A stretch of DNA of 64,000 bases from Candidatus Symbiopectobacterium sp. 'North America' (GTDB lineage Bacteria; Pseudomonadota; Gammaproteobacteria; Enterobacterales; Enterobacteriaceae). The position numbers and the translations under genes are program-made. Position 1 is the stretch's first letter; every line of letters begins with the position of its first letter. Under the pieces are notes generated by a model. It made no database searches, was not told the origin of the DNA, and saw nothing but the letters and a program-made list of their open reading frames with translations. The DNA lies in NCBI RefSeq assembly GCF_015762685.1, contig NZ_PEHF01000026.1, forward strand, positions 87,549 to 151,548, in the 5' to 3' direction. Positions 1 to 9,540 of this stretch are shown here, piece by piece.

Positions 1-64
1 CGGTAAATTGCTGTGAAAGATCGAAACGCCACACCACAGTGCCGGTATCAGGTACGCGAGTTAT
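1..64 (-). CDS. nifA: NifA, N-terminal fragment (runs off window); start codon appears lost
   Basis: After the nifL stop, the minus strand reads on without a stop to the window edge and encodes the NifA N-terminal signature FDLSQQFT. NifA is the sigma-54 activator of nif promoters. The frame begins at ATA (64..62), which overlaps the nifL TAA stop and follows a good GGAGGT ribosome site inside the end of nifL. An ATGA overlap is usual at such coupled junctions, so one G-to-A change at 62 would turn ATGA into ATAA: the nifL stop is kept and the nifA ATG is lost. GTG codons lie a few codons downstream and could serve as weak starts. The identity is well supported by the short peptide and by position; loss of the start is inference. 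Confidence 0.75.
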   Translation of the reverse strand, partial: MTRVPDTGTVVWRFDLSQQFT

Positions 65-1548
65 TTTGCACCTCCAGTCAAAACCGCAGAGAGGGGAAAG
101 CGGAGCATAAGGCACGTGCCGCCTGCCGGACGCGATGTCAGATCGATAGCGCCCTGATGGTGCGCTACCAGCGTTTGTATCAAGCGCAACTCCATGCCCT
201 TACCCGGTGTACTGATGGTTGCCGCTGCCGCAGCGGCATAGCGCACCTGCATCAGGGGGACGTTGTCTTCAATATAGAGTGATAGCCAGTCGCCCTCTTC
301 CCGCGCGTAAATCTGCACCGCCAGTGCAAAGGGAAGAGTCTCAGCGGACGCTATCTCTGTCGACAATGCCAGCGTGCGATCGAGCCACAAACTGAGGCAG
401 GCCAGCACCTGTGTTCGCTGACCAAATCCGGTCAGTTGCGGCGATGCCAACACGCAGTGCAAACCGTTCAAACGGGTGTGATAAAGCGCACAGAGATCGT
501 CCAGCAACGCTTTGACTGACCATTCATCTGCCGGTTCAAATGCCAATGATGGCCGGCAGGCCTGTAAGCGCGCCACGGCTTCTTCGCCCTCACGCCAGGC
601 CGATTCCAGCGCCACATTGCTGCGATCCTCACCGTTAGGGCGCCGTGCCGCCGCCAGCATATTGAGCGGACAGTTAATCTGTACCAGCGCCGCATCCAGC
701 GATTCACGGATCGCTGCCAGCAGTGTGCCGCTGGTGATCTGCTGCTTTAATCGGTCGAGTTGGCCTTGCTGTTGCTGTTCCGTACAATCGGTGATCACAA
801 TCAGCGTGCGCGGCAATGCGCTGTCGGTAAAATAGCGGTTGGCCTCCTCATTGACCCCTGGCAGCGCCCAGATGCCCAACGCAAGCCAGCGCGTCATGCC
901 GCGCACCGACACCGGTTGTGGCCTACCCTCACGCAGCGCCGCTTTATTATTATGATAATCCAGCACCGCCAGCAGTTCCTGTCCACCGCAATCGGCGCAC
1001 AGGGTTTTGTAGGCCAGGTTATCCATGATCACGCTGTCGTTTTCATTCACCACCACCACCGCGGCAGGGATATTGTTCAGCACCGCCGTGGTTAACGTCA
1101 TGTGGTTGCGCAACCGCTGTTCGAGGGCATAGCGGGCGCTGATGTCCTTATGCATGGCCAGATAGTGTTCCAACTCCCCCTGCGAATTCACGATGGGGGT
1201 GATGTCGATATCTGCCAAGTAAAGGCTGCCATTGCCGCGTCGGTTAATCAGTTGACCGCGCCAGGCTTCCCCTTGCAGCAGGGTGTGCCACATCTCCTGA
1301 TAGACCTCACGCGGCGTCTGCTGGCTCGCCAGCACGCGGTGATTTTCCCCTAACAGTTGCGACAGTGAAAAATCCGTCAAGCGACAAAAGGCCGGGTTGG
1401 TGTAGACAATGCGCGCCTGTGGGTCCGTTAAGGAAATGGCCACCGACGATTGCTCCACCACGGTAGAAAACAGCGCCGGATGTTGGCGCGATAAATGGCT
1501 GGCAATCTCCCCCAGTGGGAAAGACTCCGTCATCAGGTTCATGGTCAT
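61..1548 (-). CDS. nifL: NifL, redox/nitrogen-sensing anti-activator of NifA
   Basis: NifL is the flavoprotein that inhibits NifA in response to oxygen and fixed nitrogen. The product has 495 residues, the Klebsiella length. It has an N-terminal PAS domain (about 30-140, FAD-binding in the family), a second PAS domain (about 150-260), a linker and a GHKL-like C-terminal domain (about 300-490). The Cys184-Ala-Asp-Cys187 pair needed for redox response in K. pneumoniae is present at the same positions. The ATG at 1548 follows an AAGGAT ribosome site. The frame is intact and is co-directional and coupled with nifA. Transcription should start at the sigma-54 promoter at 1649-1664. It looks functional, unlike several neighbours. 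Confidence 0.95.
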   Translation of the reverse strand: MTMNLMTESFPLGEIASHLSRQHPALFSTVVEQSSVAISLTDPQARIVYTNPAFCRLTDFSLSQLLGENHRVLASQQTPREVYQEMWHTLLQGEAWRGQLINRRGNGSLYLADIDITPIVNSQGELEHYLAMHKDISARYALEQRLRNHMTLTTAVLNNIPAAVVVVNENDSVIMDNLAYKTLCADCGGQELLAVLDYHNNKAALREGRPQPVSVRGMTRWLALGIWALPGVNEEANRYFTDSALPRTLIVITDCTEQQQQGQLDRLKQQITSGTLLAAIRESLDAALVQINCPLNMLAAARRPNGEDRSNVALESAWREGEEAVARLQACRPSLAFEPADEWSVKALLDDLCALYHTRLNGLHCVLASPQLTGFGQRTQVLACLSLWLDRTLALSTEIASAETLPFALAVQIYAREEGDWLSLYIEDNVPLMQVRYAAAAAATISTPGKGMELRLIQTLVAHHQGAIDLTSRPAGGTCLMLRFPLSAVLTGGAK

Positions 1549-1578
1549 GGCTTATCCTTACAACAACCGACGCTGTTA

Positions 1579-1594
1579 TGTCAGGTTCGCAACA
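1579..1594. promoter_or_regulatory. Candidate NifA upstream activator sequence (TGT-N10-ACA)
   Basis: TGTCAGGTTCGCAACA matches the NifA site TGT-N10-ACA exactly. It lies between the nifL start and the nifL -24/-12 element, so it is downstream of that promoter and far upstream of nifF. A three-plus-three base match can occur by chance; its position gives only weak support. Confidence 0.35.
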
Positions 1595-1648
1595 ATTTGT
1601 GCCACGATCCGACAACCTTCTCCGGCCTGCTACCGGTGCTAATAACCA

Positions 1649-1664
1649 TGCAAATAATGCACCT
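1649..1664 (-). promoter_or_regulatory. Sigma-54 promoter of nifLA
   Basis: The minus strand reads AGGTGCATTATTTGCA: GG and GC with exactly 10 bases between, as required for a -24/-12 element. The part after it (TTTGCATGGTTAT) is nearly the same as the K. pneumoniae nifL promoter. It lies about 100 bases upstream of the nifL ATG. The 392-base gap between nifL and nifF (1549-1940) otherwise holds only this element, the nifF promoter and the candidate NifA site. Confidence 0.8.
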
Positions 1665-1850
1665 TTTATTCATTAACTCGCCTGAACATTGATCCTGATG
1701 CGGGTTTTTTCGCCATTTTACGCCTTGGCGGCGTTTTACCGGGCTTATTGCTCTGTTTTCTCGGGTGGTATCACCATCAGAATTGTCACTGATAGTGCAA
1801 TATTGCGCCATTAATGTGCAAATTATCGCCAATCAATCCCCATAAAAAGC

Positions 1851-1866
1851 TGGCACGATCTTCGCA
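1851..1866 (+). promoter_or_regulatory. Sigma-54 promoter of nifF
   Basis: TGGCACGATCTTCGCA has a full TGGCAC -24 block and a GC at -12 with the required 10-base spacing. Transcription would start near 1877, ahead of the nifF ATG at 1941. This rules out starts further upstream for nifF. Confidence 0.75.
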
Positions 1867-1940
1867 CCCTGATAGTCACCAGAATGTGCGGATACCCACC
1901 GCCAATATTCCACTTTCATCGAGTCAGTCAGGAGCATGTT

Positions 1941-2473
1941 ATGGCGAACATTGGTATTTTTTTGGCACCGATACCGGTAAAACACGCAAGATAGCCAAGT
2001 TGATTCATCAAAAACTGGGCGATGCGGTAGACGCGCCGGTCAATATCAACCGGACAACGCTGGACAGTTTTCTGTCCTATCCCGTGCAACTGCTCGGCAT
2101 GCCAACGCTGGGGCAAAGACAGCTACCGGGCATGGATGCCGGGTGCGAAGGTGAATCCTGGCAGGAGTTTATTGACGGATTATCCGGCATGGAACTGACG
2201 GACAAAACCGTTGCGCTGTTCGGTCTGGGCGATCAGGTCGGCTACCCGGACAATTTTGTCAGCGGCATGAAAGCGTTGTATGACGCCGTGACCGATCGTG
2301 GAGCCCGCGTGGTCGGTGCCTGGCCGAGTGCCGGATACGATTTTAATACCTCTGCCGCACTGATTGACGACAAGTTTGTCGGGTTAGCCTTGGATCAGGA
2401 CAACCAGTACGATCTGACCGAGGAACGGCTGTACAGCTGGCTTGAACAAATAAAAACCGCATTGGCCGCCTGA
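1941..2473 (+). pseudogene. nifF: NifF flavodoxin, frameshifted in a T run near the start
   Basis: NifF is the flavodoxin that carries electrons from NifJ to the nitrogenase Fe protein. ATG at 1941 follows GGAG and encodes MANIGIF, the family N-terminus. The next stretch (FGTDTGKTRK, the FMN phosphate-binding loop) is in another frame because the T run at 1957-1963 has 7 Ts where 8 are needed. The rest is intact to the stop, including the NFVSGM and LDQDNQ family motifs; length would be about 176 residues. An apparent longer reading frame from 1814 begins upstream of the predicted transcription start and is not credible. The gene could be rescued by polymerase slippage on the T run, or the missing base could be a sequencing error. 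Confidence 0.85.
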
Positions 2474-2618
2474 TGTGGTTATCGACCACAAGGTGTGTTT
2501 CTTCACGACGAAATGCACCTTGTCTTTTTTAGCGTCGCCGCATTTTCCGCTTTCCCCTTCAACCGCTTCGTCATAGTCTTGATACTCACCGAGATGATTA
2601 CCCCGCAAGAGAACAACC

Positions 2619-3032
2619 ATGCCTATCACTGTCCGCCCTATCACTGCTGATAGCTGTCTGCCGCTGCGTCAAAAAGAGCTGTGGCCCGATCGCCCTCTCG
2701 ATTTTCTGCGTATGGAAGGCGATGAGCAGGCCCAGCATTACGGGCTCTACCTGGAGGATACGCTTGTCAGCTGTCTTTCTGTTTTCCCGCTCACAAATAC
2801 GGCCCGGTAAATACGTAAATTCGCCACAGATGCCGCCTTTCAGCGGCAGGGATATGGCAGCAGGTTGTTAACTCAGGTGTTAGAGAAACTCCAGGCGGAA
2901 GGCATCAATGACATCATGTTGAACGCCCGACTCACCGCCACAGAATTTTATGTGCGTTTTGGCTTTCAGGTGGCTGGCGAGGTGTGCCACAAAGAAGGCA
3001 TCGCCTATGTGAAAATGACGAAAACGCGATAG
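2619..3032 (+). pseudogene. GNAT-family N-acetyltransferase with an in-frame stop
   Basis: An acetyltransferase of the GNAT fold, about 137 residues, substrate unknown. The acetyl-CoA site is readable after the break as RKFATD...RQGYGSRLL (the R/Q-x-x-G-x-G/A motif), followed by the ARLTATEFYVRFGF helix-strand typical of the family. The reading frame is interrupted by TAA at 2808-2810, just before the strand leading into that motif; many relatives have Gln there (CAA to TAA would be one transition), but this is inferred. No frameshift is seen. It sits between nifF and nifM, is convergent to nifM and ends one base before the nifM stop. It is not a standard nif gene. Confidence 0.8.
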
Positions 3033-3824
3033 CTACGCATCGGCCAGGCTACGTAGCCACACCCGTTGTTGCTGCTTTTGTCGCTGGTGCCGCAGGTGCT
3101 GAAAGACTTTCGGCAATGCTTCTTCCCGTGCCAGCGGTGTTTCAGGTCGAACCGCTTCACACAGCAACAGATGCCAACCGAGATCGGTCGCCACGGGCTC
3201 GCTCAACGCGCCCGGCGGCAGTACAAACAGCACCTGTTCCAGCGGCGCAAACAGCAAACCGCGACTGACCCAGCCCAATACACCGCCTTCCATCGCGGTC
3301 GGACACTGGGAGTAACGCTCCGCCAGCGCGGCAAAGGTTTCTCCCTCGCGAGTGAGTTTGTCCCGCAGCGTCAGGATTTGCGCTTTCACCACCGCCTCTT
3401 CCCCGTCGTCAGCCGTCAACAGCAGATGGCGCGCCAGCCGCTGTTCCGGACGGCAAAATCGCTCCGCATGCCGCAGATACCAGTCATCCACTTCCGCGGA
3501 CGTCGGTTCAGCAGTCAGCGCTGATACCTGCGCCATCTGCCATTCCATCAGGGTATGATGCAAAATCACCGCCTGCTGATCTACCGCAGAAAACCCGGCT
3601 TCGCCAAGCTCAGCCGCTAACGCATCGGTTACGGCAGCGGTCAAGGCGTCAGAGAGCGTCGGCCGATGTTGCAATGCGGCGTCCTCCATGGCCTGCTCCA
3701 AGCGTAACTGCGACGCCAGTTGCCGTTCCAACGCACGCTGGCGCTCAGGAGACAATGTGTCAGGTGCCCGGTTCCACAACTTTTGCGCCAGTTGCCACTG
3801 GCTGAAGCGCTGCCAGGCTAACAT
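3033..3824 (-). CDS. nifM: NifM, peptidyl-prolyl isomerase for Fe protein maturation
   Basis: NifM is a parvulin-type prolyl isomerase needed to mature the nitrogenase Fe protein NifH. The 263-residue product matches the family length. The N-terminal half is helical and NifM-specific; the C-terminal half (about 130-235) is a PPIC/rotamase domain with the typical FAALAERYSQCPTA and GGVLGWVSRG motifs and a terminal GWHLL strand. The start ATG overlaps the nifZ TGA by one base (TGATG), indicating coupling. The frame is intact. It is the last gene of the nifS-V-W-Z-M string here. Confidence 0.93.
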   Translation of the reverse strand: MLAWQRFSQWQLAQKLWNRAPDTLSPERQRALERQLASQLRLEQAMEDAALQHRPTLSDALTAAVTDALAAELGEAGFSAVDQQAVILHHTLMEWQMAQVSALTAEPTSAEVDDWYLRHAERFCRPEQRLARHLLLTADDGEEAVVKAQILTLRDKLTREGETFAALAERYSQCPTAMEGGVLGWVSRGLLFAPLEQVLFVLPPGALSEPVATDLGWHLLLCEAVRPETPLAREEALPKVFQHLRHQRQKQQQRVWLRSLADA

Positions 3825-4267
3825 CAGGATGTCTCCTCACACAGTTCCAGCGTGCTGGAGGGAACCTGAAACCGGCGTTCACCAAACACTACGGTGTAGC
3901 GCTCGCCGCGTTCACCCTGATCGGTCGCCTGAATCTGCCCATGCTGGCCCGCACTGACTACCGGCTGGCCGTTTACCGCCAGTGCGTGCAGACAAATGAC
4001 CCAATCGCCGTATTGAAATTCGCCACGGTGCCAGGGGGCATCTGCGGCGATCAGTTCCTGTGCGCGACAGCCGACAATCCTGTCCACCTCAAGAAAATGC
4101 ACCTGATAGATCAGTTGATCCTGTAGAAAGGTGCCCCATTCGCGCACATAGCCTATGCTGCCACGCCGCACCAGCAGCTCACCGAGTTTTAGACCCGCCA
4201 CTGTGCCATCATTGCGCAGCGGGCGCACCACGCGCACCGCATCACCAAATTCGAAGCACGTCATCAT
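3824..4267 (-). CDS. nifZ: NifZ, MoFe protein P-cluster maturation factor
   Basis: NifZ helps form the second P-cluster of the MoFe protein. The start at 4267 (MMTCFEFGD) was chosen because it overlaps the nifW stop and matches the family N-terminus; a longer frame to 4330 lies inside nifW and is rejected. At 147 residues it has the Klebsiella length. The core RNDGTVAG...LLVRRG...GFLQDQ-like block with YQVHFLE and DRIVGCR is readable at about 20-75. The frame is intact, and it is coupled both to nifW upstream and nifM downstream. Confidence 0.93.
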   Translation of the reverse strand: MMTCFEFGDAVRVVRPLRNDGTVAGLKLGELLVRRGSIGYVREWGTFLQDQLIYQVHFLEVDRIVGCRAQELIAADAPWHRGEFQYGDWVICLHALAVNGQPVVSAGQHGQIQATDQGERGERYTVVFGERRFQVPSSTLELCEETS

Positions 4268-4521
4268 GATAGCGCTCCCGACCGTTTGCTCTGGTAGCTC
4301 TCGGCCAGCAGACGGCGAGCCAGTTGCCAATCGGCATCCGGTGCCAGTTCCAGCGAATTACGCAGCGGCACCGCTGCCCGCAGGCGGCGATGAAACTCGC
4401 TGAGCACCGTCAGGTTGCACGCCTGAAGCTCCTGCGTTTCATAAGGTACGGAGAAAAACCTGAAAAAAGCCTCGGCGCTATCCAGCGTTTCAACGCCGGG
4501 CAGTTGGTAGAACCATTCCAT
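4264..4521 (-). CDS. nifW: NifW, nitrogenase stabilising/protective protein
   Basis: NifW is a small protein associated with stability and maturation of the MoFe protein. The 86-residue product ([17 protein letters not shown]...) is the same length as Klebsiella NifW and colinear with it, including the SAEAFFRFF and [11 protein letters not shown] blocks. ATG at 4521 follows GGGAGG. A longer frame to 4617 lies in the end of nifV and is not used. The stop overlaps the nifZ start. Intact. Confidence 0.92.
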   Translation of the reverse strand: MEWFYQLPGVETLDSAEAFFRFFSVPYETQELQACNLTVLSEFHRRLRAAVPLRNSLELAPDADWQLARRLLAESYQSKRSGALS

Positions 4522-5658
4522 CGTCCCGCCTCCCCGGTAACAGTGTGCTGTCGCACAGCGACTGGAACATATCCAGCAATTCATAATCCAGCGGGTTACG
4601 CTTGGTACTTTCGGCAAATTCGCGCACGGCGGTTAATAGAGCCGCGGTCTGCGCCACATCTGGCTGATAACCGAGTCGGGCAAAAATGCCCTCGACGGCC
4701 TGCCGTCCTGAGTGCTTACCCAGCACCAACCGATATTCACGCACCAGCAGCGACGGTTCAATTTCCTGGTAGCTGCCGCTGTCCTGCAACAGCGCCGCGA
4801 CGTGAACCCCGGATTCATGGGTAAACACCTGCTCGCCGACCAGAGGTTGCTGCTTATCGATCGTACGCTGCGCAGCATTCGCTACCCGTTGGCATAGTGC
4901 GGGCAACAGCGAAAAATGGATGCCACTGTCGTATCCCAGACAGCGCTCCAGTGCCACCGTTTCTAACGCCGCATTTCCCGCGCGCTCGCCAAGCCCTAAC
5001 ACCGAGGTGTTGACATGCGTCGCCCCCGCTTTGACCGCCGCCAGCGTGTTTGCCGTTGCCATCCCCAAATCGTTGTGGGCGTGCATTTCTATTTGCCCTG
5101 CCCAGACTTGTCGCAAGGCGCTGATGCGGGTGAAGGTGGTAAAAGGATCGAGCACGCCCAGAGTATCGGCGAAGCGCAGGCGCTCCGCGCCAGCAGCGTG
5201 GCTAAGGTTTCATCGCTGGCGCGAGAAGCATCCTCACACCCCAGGCAGACGCGCAACCTCTGCCGACGCGCCAGCTCGATCAATTGGCAAAGCTGCGGCA
5301 GCAAGGCATCAAGCGGTTGGCGCAACTTCTGCTGGCGTAACCGATCGGAAGCCGGAATGGAAATATCCACCCAGTTCATGCCCAAATCAGCACTTTGCTG
5401 AATTTCCTGCGCATTCATCCGGCACCAGGTCATCATCACGGTTTCCGGCAAACGACGGCGGATCACCGACATGCGCGCCCGCTCATCGCCGCCCATCGCA
5501 GGCGTACCGACTTCCAACTCGTTAACGCCGGCCTCCACCAGCGCTTGGGCAATCGCCAGCTTCTCACTGGCGCGAAATGCCACGCCGGGGCTTTGCTCCC
5601 CATCACGCAACGTGGTGTCATTAATCATGACCGTGCCGTTGAGCGTCATATTGGCCAT
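4490..5658 (-). pseudogene. nifV: NifV homocitrate synthase, frameshifted mid-gene
   Basis: NifV makes homocitrate, the organic ligand of FeMo-co, from 2-oxoglutarate and acetyl-CoA. The N-terminal half carries the metal and substrate motif [15 protein letters not shown] and ends in frame at about 5190; the second half continues in another frame with [14 protein letters not shown] and [12 protein letters not shown]. The break falls around 5185-5200 between LATLLA and [13 protein letters not shown] and needs a small indel. The ATG at 5658 follows GGGGAG. The last dozen codons overlap the nifW start by 32 bases, longer than usual, so the tail may also be altered. Both halves are otherwise well conserved. 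Confidence 0.9.
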
Positions 5659-5673
5659 GGTTTCTCCCCTGTG

Positions 5674-6419
5674 TCAGCCGTAGGTCGGGGCGAAATCGCC
5701 CGCCGTCGCCTGCGGTTTTCCCTGCTGCCAATAGGGTGAGAGTGTGCGCAGCCGTTCAACGATCGGCGGCAACGCGTCGATCACCCGATCACGGGTATAG
5801 CGCGACAGCGAGAAGCTGATGCTGCCGTGGGCCGCGGTGTAAGAATGCTCATGGCGCGCATCACATGGGACGGCTCCAGCGAACCCGATGTGCAGGTGCC
5901 GCCGCTGGAAGCAGCTATCCCGGCCTAGTTGAGCAACAGCAGGATGGCTTCGCCTTCAATAAACTCAAAGGCAATATTGAGCGTGTTAGGGGTACGCGGT
6001 TGCTCCCCGCCCATCACCATAACGTTTGGGATGATCTGGGCCAACCCGTGTTGTAAGCGGTCACGTAGCGGGGCAACCGCCGCTGTAATCATGGGCAAGT
6101 GCACTTCTGCCAATTCGCAGGCGCTACCCATCCCGACAATACCGGCAATATTCTCCGTGCCAGCACGACGCCCGCGCTCCTGATGCCCGCCACGCAGCAA
6201 GGGGCGGAACCGGGTAGAACGTTTCAGTTAGAGACAGCCAACTCCTTTCGGCCCATGTATCTTATGCGCCGAACACGAGAGCATGTTGATCTCGCTGCTG
6301 GAGAGCACAATCGGGATTTTCCCGACCGCCTGAACCGCATCACAATGAAACAGCGCACCGTGCTCATGGGCCAGCGCGGCCATCTCAGGCACCGGAAACA
6401 GCACCCCGGTTTCAGGGTT
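5674..6419 (-). pseudogene. nifS: NifS cysteine desulfurase, 3' half only, multiply broken
   Basis: NifS supplies sulfur for nitrogenase Fe-S clusters. Only the part from ETGVLFPVPEM (about codon 155 of the family) to the C-terminus remains; the 5' half is replaced by the upstream effector gene, whose frame runs straight into it. The PLP-lysine segment SCSAHKIHGPKG is present. After GVGCL a TAA (6230..6228) stands where relatives have Tyr. The frame resumes with RFRPLLRGGHQERGRRAGTENI and EFIEGEAILLLLN, is stopped by TAG (5927..5925, Gln in Klebsiella), and after SHVMRAM loses one base (near 5845) before the normal tail SRYTRD...LSPYWQ. The active-site loop reads SSGGTCTSG instead of SSGSACTSG. 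Clearly non-functional. Confidence 0.93.
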
Positions 6420-9220
6420 GACCAATGAATAATATTCACCGCGTGAATCCGCTCCTACTTTTTGTATCGGCACCTTAATTTCTGAATGCGGCAAACGCGC
6501 GATTGTGTAGGTTTTAGTTGTTAACGGTAAATTTTCTGCCGTGCGGAAAGAAGAAATTTTATCCGCTAACGGGACATTATTCTGTTTCATTCTAAGAAAG
6601 GACTCCAATTTTCTATCTAAAAACTTATCGCCCTTGCTTAGTAATTCAAACCCCGGGTCTACGGCTCTCAATGCATTTTTACTTAACCCGAGAAATTCAT
6701 TTACGTGGGGCAGTTTGATCTCTCGAAGCATTATGGTTCCCGCATCACCCGCCTTTCCTCGCATTAACGTCCGACTACCGTAGCGTAAGCCTTTTTCCAA
6801 CCTCGTTCCAAATTTGCCCGCCATGTTTGCGGCCTGCCTTGCGACAGGAATCAGAGCGATAATATCCATCATACAAGCGGGAACCGCTTGTACTGCATCA
6901 TTATTGACGATTCCCTCTATACAATCATAAAAAGGGATTATATGTTTGACAAAACCCCACACTTTTTGCAATTCAGATTTATCATTACCGGAAGCATATA
7001 AGTCATGATAGAAATCATCTCTGTGTTTTTTCGATAAATAGTCTATCACAGGATGAATGCCGTTATTGGAATTCCCGATTGAAGAACATAGCGTTGTAAT
7101 GCTAAAATTAAATTTATCTCTGTCGATTACTTGATCTTTCTCAACTACGTAATTTTTGGTAAAGCCATTATCGAGAAGTCTGTTATCGATATATTTCCTG
7201 ATGTTACGATCGACCCGAATAAGTTTATAGGTAAAGGTTGAGTTATTCATTTTTCTCTTCAAAGCATAAATTCTTTCCTGATTGTTTTTACTTACAGAAA
7301 ACAGATCGATATCTTTAAATTTAACATATAAATCAGTAACTTGTGTGGATCTGCGCACACAGGAGACAGGACGATCGGCGCGCATTGAGAACTGCACTGG
7401 GTTTATTATGAAATCCGATGACAAAATAAAATCCGCCTCAGTCTTATCAATTGAGCCAAAAGAAGAGTAAATGATTTTTTCATCGATTTTTTGAAAACTA
7501 TTTACCACCTCACCAGTCAGTTTTTTATATTCATCATCGAGTTTATCCGGCGCTTTTTTGCAGGGTTTTACAAAATCATTCAAGTACAATTGCTTGGCTT
7601 GATTTTCTTTTTTTTCACGCATTTGTTGCTTAGAGCGTATTCCATCGGCTAAATCAGGTAGCCCAGGAAGCTCTGATGTAGGGCAATCAGCAATAATTTT
7701 ATCCGCCAATTTTCCTTTACTAAGCCAGGTATTGACAGCGGCAGTATACTTCTCAATTTGCTTAACTAATTCCTGTTGTACAGCCATTACCTCTTTTCGA
7801 TACTGAATATAATAATCCACAGATGCAACCTGCGATTTGAATGAATGTCCACTGGTGCTTAACAATTCATTCTTGTTACTTACTGGAATAAGCAAGGAGG
7901 GAAACAAAAAATACCTTATATCATCCAGAACGACGCCTTCGTTTGAAACCATATCCCATAAAGCACTTCCGATTTGCAGCGTTTCTTTAAGAGTGAATTT
8001 TGTCAAATCATGCGCTTTATCTAACAGTGCAGACCCTGCATAGAGATCGGCAAAAACCTGACTTCCAAGTGAAATTTTATCAATATCTTCTTCTGGCCAT
8101 TTCAGCATGGGGAGCTCTTTTTCCAAATACAAGTACCACATACTATTAAATTCCCCCCAGCGATCTGTAGGGATATCTTGATAGGTAAGCAGGCCATCGT
8201 TAAAGATCTGATTTAATCCTAAAATGTGTTTAAGGCTGCTTACAGTAAAATAGGAAGGATAATCGTTTAATCTTATTTTACCCGCTACATACTCTCCCTG
8301 CTCCATACCGAGAACCTGATGGAAAATCCAGTGACCGATTACTGCCTGAGAAAATTCGTGAAAAATACTTTCCCTTTTTCGACCACCATAGAGGTCCGTT
8401 TCTGTCAAAATGTGTTTAGCAATGTTAATTTCTTTGCTGTCTCGCGTTTTAATACTATCAATGCCACCTCCATAGATATATTGAGCCACTGCCGCGATCA
8501 AAACCTCTTTTTTTATATTTTTATTGCCTAGTTTTTTATCCAGAAGATTATTCCTTCTCAAAAAACCGATAGCATCTGATCTTATTTCATATTTATTATC
8601 AGAAACTGAATGACTTTTTTCGTTATGCTTGATGTAGGACTCGCTAATAAGATTATCGCTTTGTAACGCAGGAGGAATATGTTCAAAATATCCCATATTT
8701 TCCGAATGATAATCACCACTCAGTGGATCATTTTCCGGTGGAGCGAGTCTAAGCGCGCCTGCGGGCTCGTCCTTTGCAGAACTGGGCTGATTCGCTGAAT
8801 AATTGCGCCACGTTAATGTACCCGCTGTCGCACCCGCCAAAATGCCTGTCCCCATGAGCCATCTGGCTTTCCCCTTTAGCTTCAAGGACGGCGATGAGAT
8901 AGGTGCCAGCCTCGCATGACGCTGTTCGGAAATAGCATCTGCTTGCTGTAATAATGAATTCCCTATGACACTCACTTGGTTATTTTCTGCTATCTTTTGG
9001 GGATTATTACCAGGACATAATGCTGTTAACCAACTCAGCAGGTTATGGCTAACGCTGGCGCTCGTTTTTTTAAACGCCTGGAGTCACCATCGGACGGTGA
9101 AGTTATTGAAACGAGATGATTGTTAACGGAATGATGCTTACCATATTCCTTTCTTTCGGTTGCAACATCGGGAGGCAAAGCAGCATTAATTAAGGGAGAT
9201 GCAGGTGATATTCCTAGCAT
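6420..9220 (-). pseudogene. Large effector-like protein inserted in nif, fused in frame to nifS
   Basis: A foreign gene encoding about 930 residues, not recognised by name. It is visibly richer in A+T than the nif genes around it. Start ATG at 9220 (MLGISPASPLINAALPP, Ser/Pro-rich, no signal peptide, like type III effector N-termini). The frame shifts at an A7 run (9065-9071 on the plus strand as T7); with 8 As it continues KKTSASVSHNLLSWL and on through the long frame from the GTG at 8975. A Gly/Ala stretch near RWLMGTGILAGATAG could be hydrophobic. The C-terminal part (REIKLPHVNEFLG, ADKISSF, TIARLPHSEIKVPIQ, YYSLVNPETG) has the style of large secreted effectors. At VNPETG it joins nifS sequence, so its own last residues are lost. 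The function cannot be told from the sequence. Confidence 0.7.
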
Positions 9221-9518
9221 GGTCTATTTTCCTTGTGATTTTATAAAAAAATAATAACGCAGGTATTTAAAAATGATTTTCACAACGGGAGCACGTTCTG
9301 CTTTTCTAACTCAAATCATGCAAGTAAATAAGTCACGATAACACTCTACTGCCATCTTCCTCACAGCCAATGAAACAGAGATAATAATTCAACGGGTTAG
9401 GTTTATCATTATAACAACGTTTCATGGCGTCATACGCGGTGATAAGCCAGATTAGCGTTTTTCGCTGCTGCGAGTGAATCAGCGGGTTTACAGGAAGGGA
9501 GGCTTTTACGCTGTTAAA

Positions 9519-9540
9519 CGTTCCCGCTCACGCGGGAACG
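9519..9540. terminator. Perfect hairpin after nifY
   Basis: CGTTCCCGC-TCAC-GCGGGAACG, a 9-base perfect stem with a 4-base loop, 19 bases past the nifY stop. It has no strong T run on the minus strand, so it may act as a weak terminator or an mRNA-stabilising hairpin. The rest of 9221-9518 is A+T-rich; no nifE remnant, gene or clear Hrp-type box could be seen there. Confidence 0.5.

Noticed and set aside
1814..1940. Upstream start giving a 219-residue NifF
   Set aside because: The added residues have no NifF similarity and lie across the sigma-54 promoter, upstream of the expected transcription start; the true ATG at 1941 with GGAG is in another frame.
9221..9300. Hrp box ahead of the nif-inserted effector gene
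   Set aside because: No GGAACC-N15/16-CCAC pattern found upstream of 9220; the gene's type III link rests only on its protein style.
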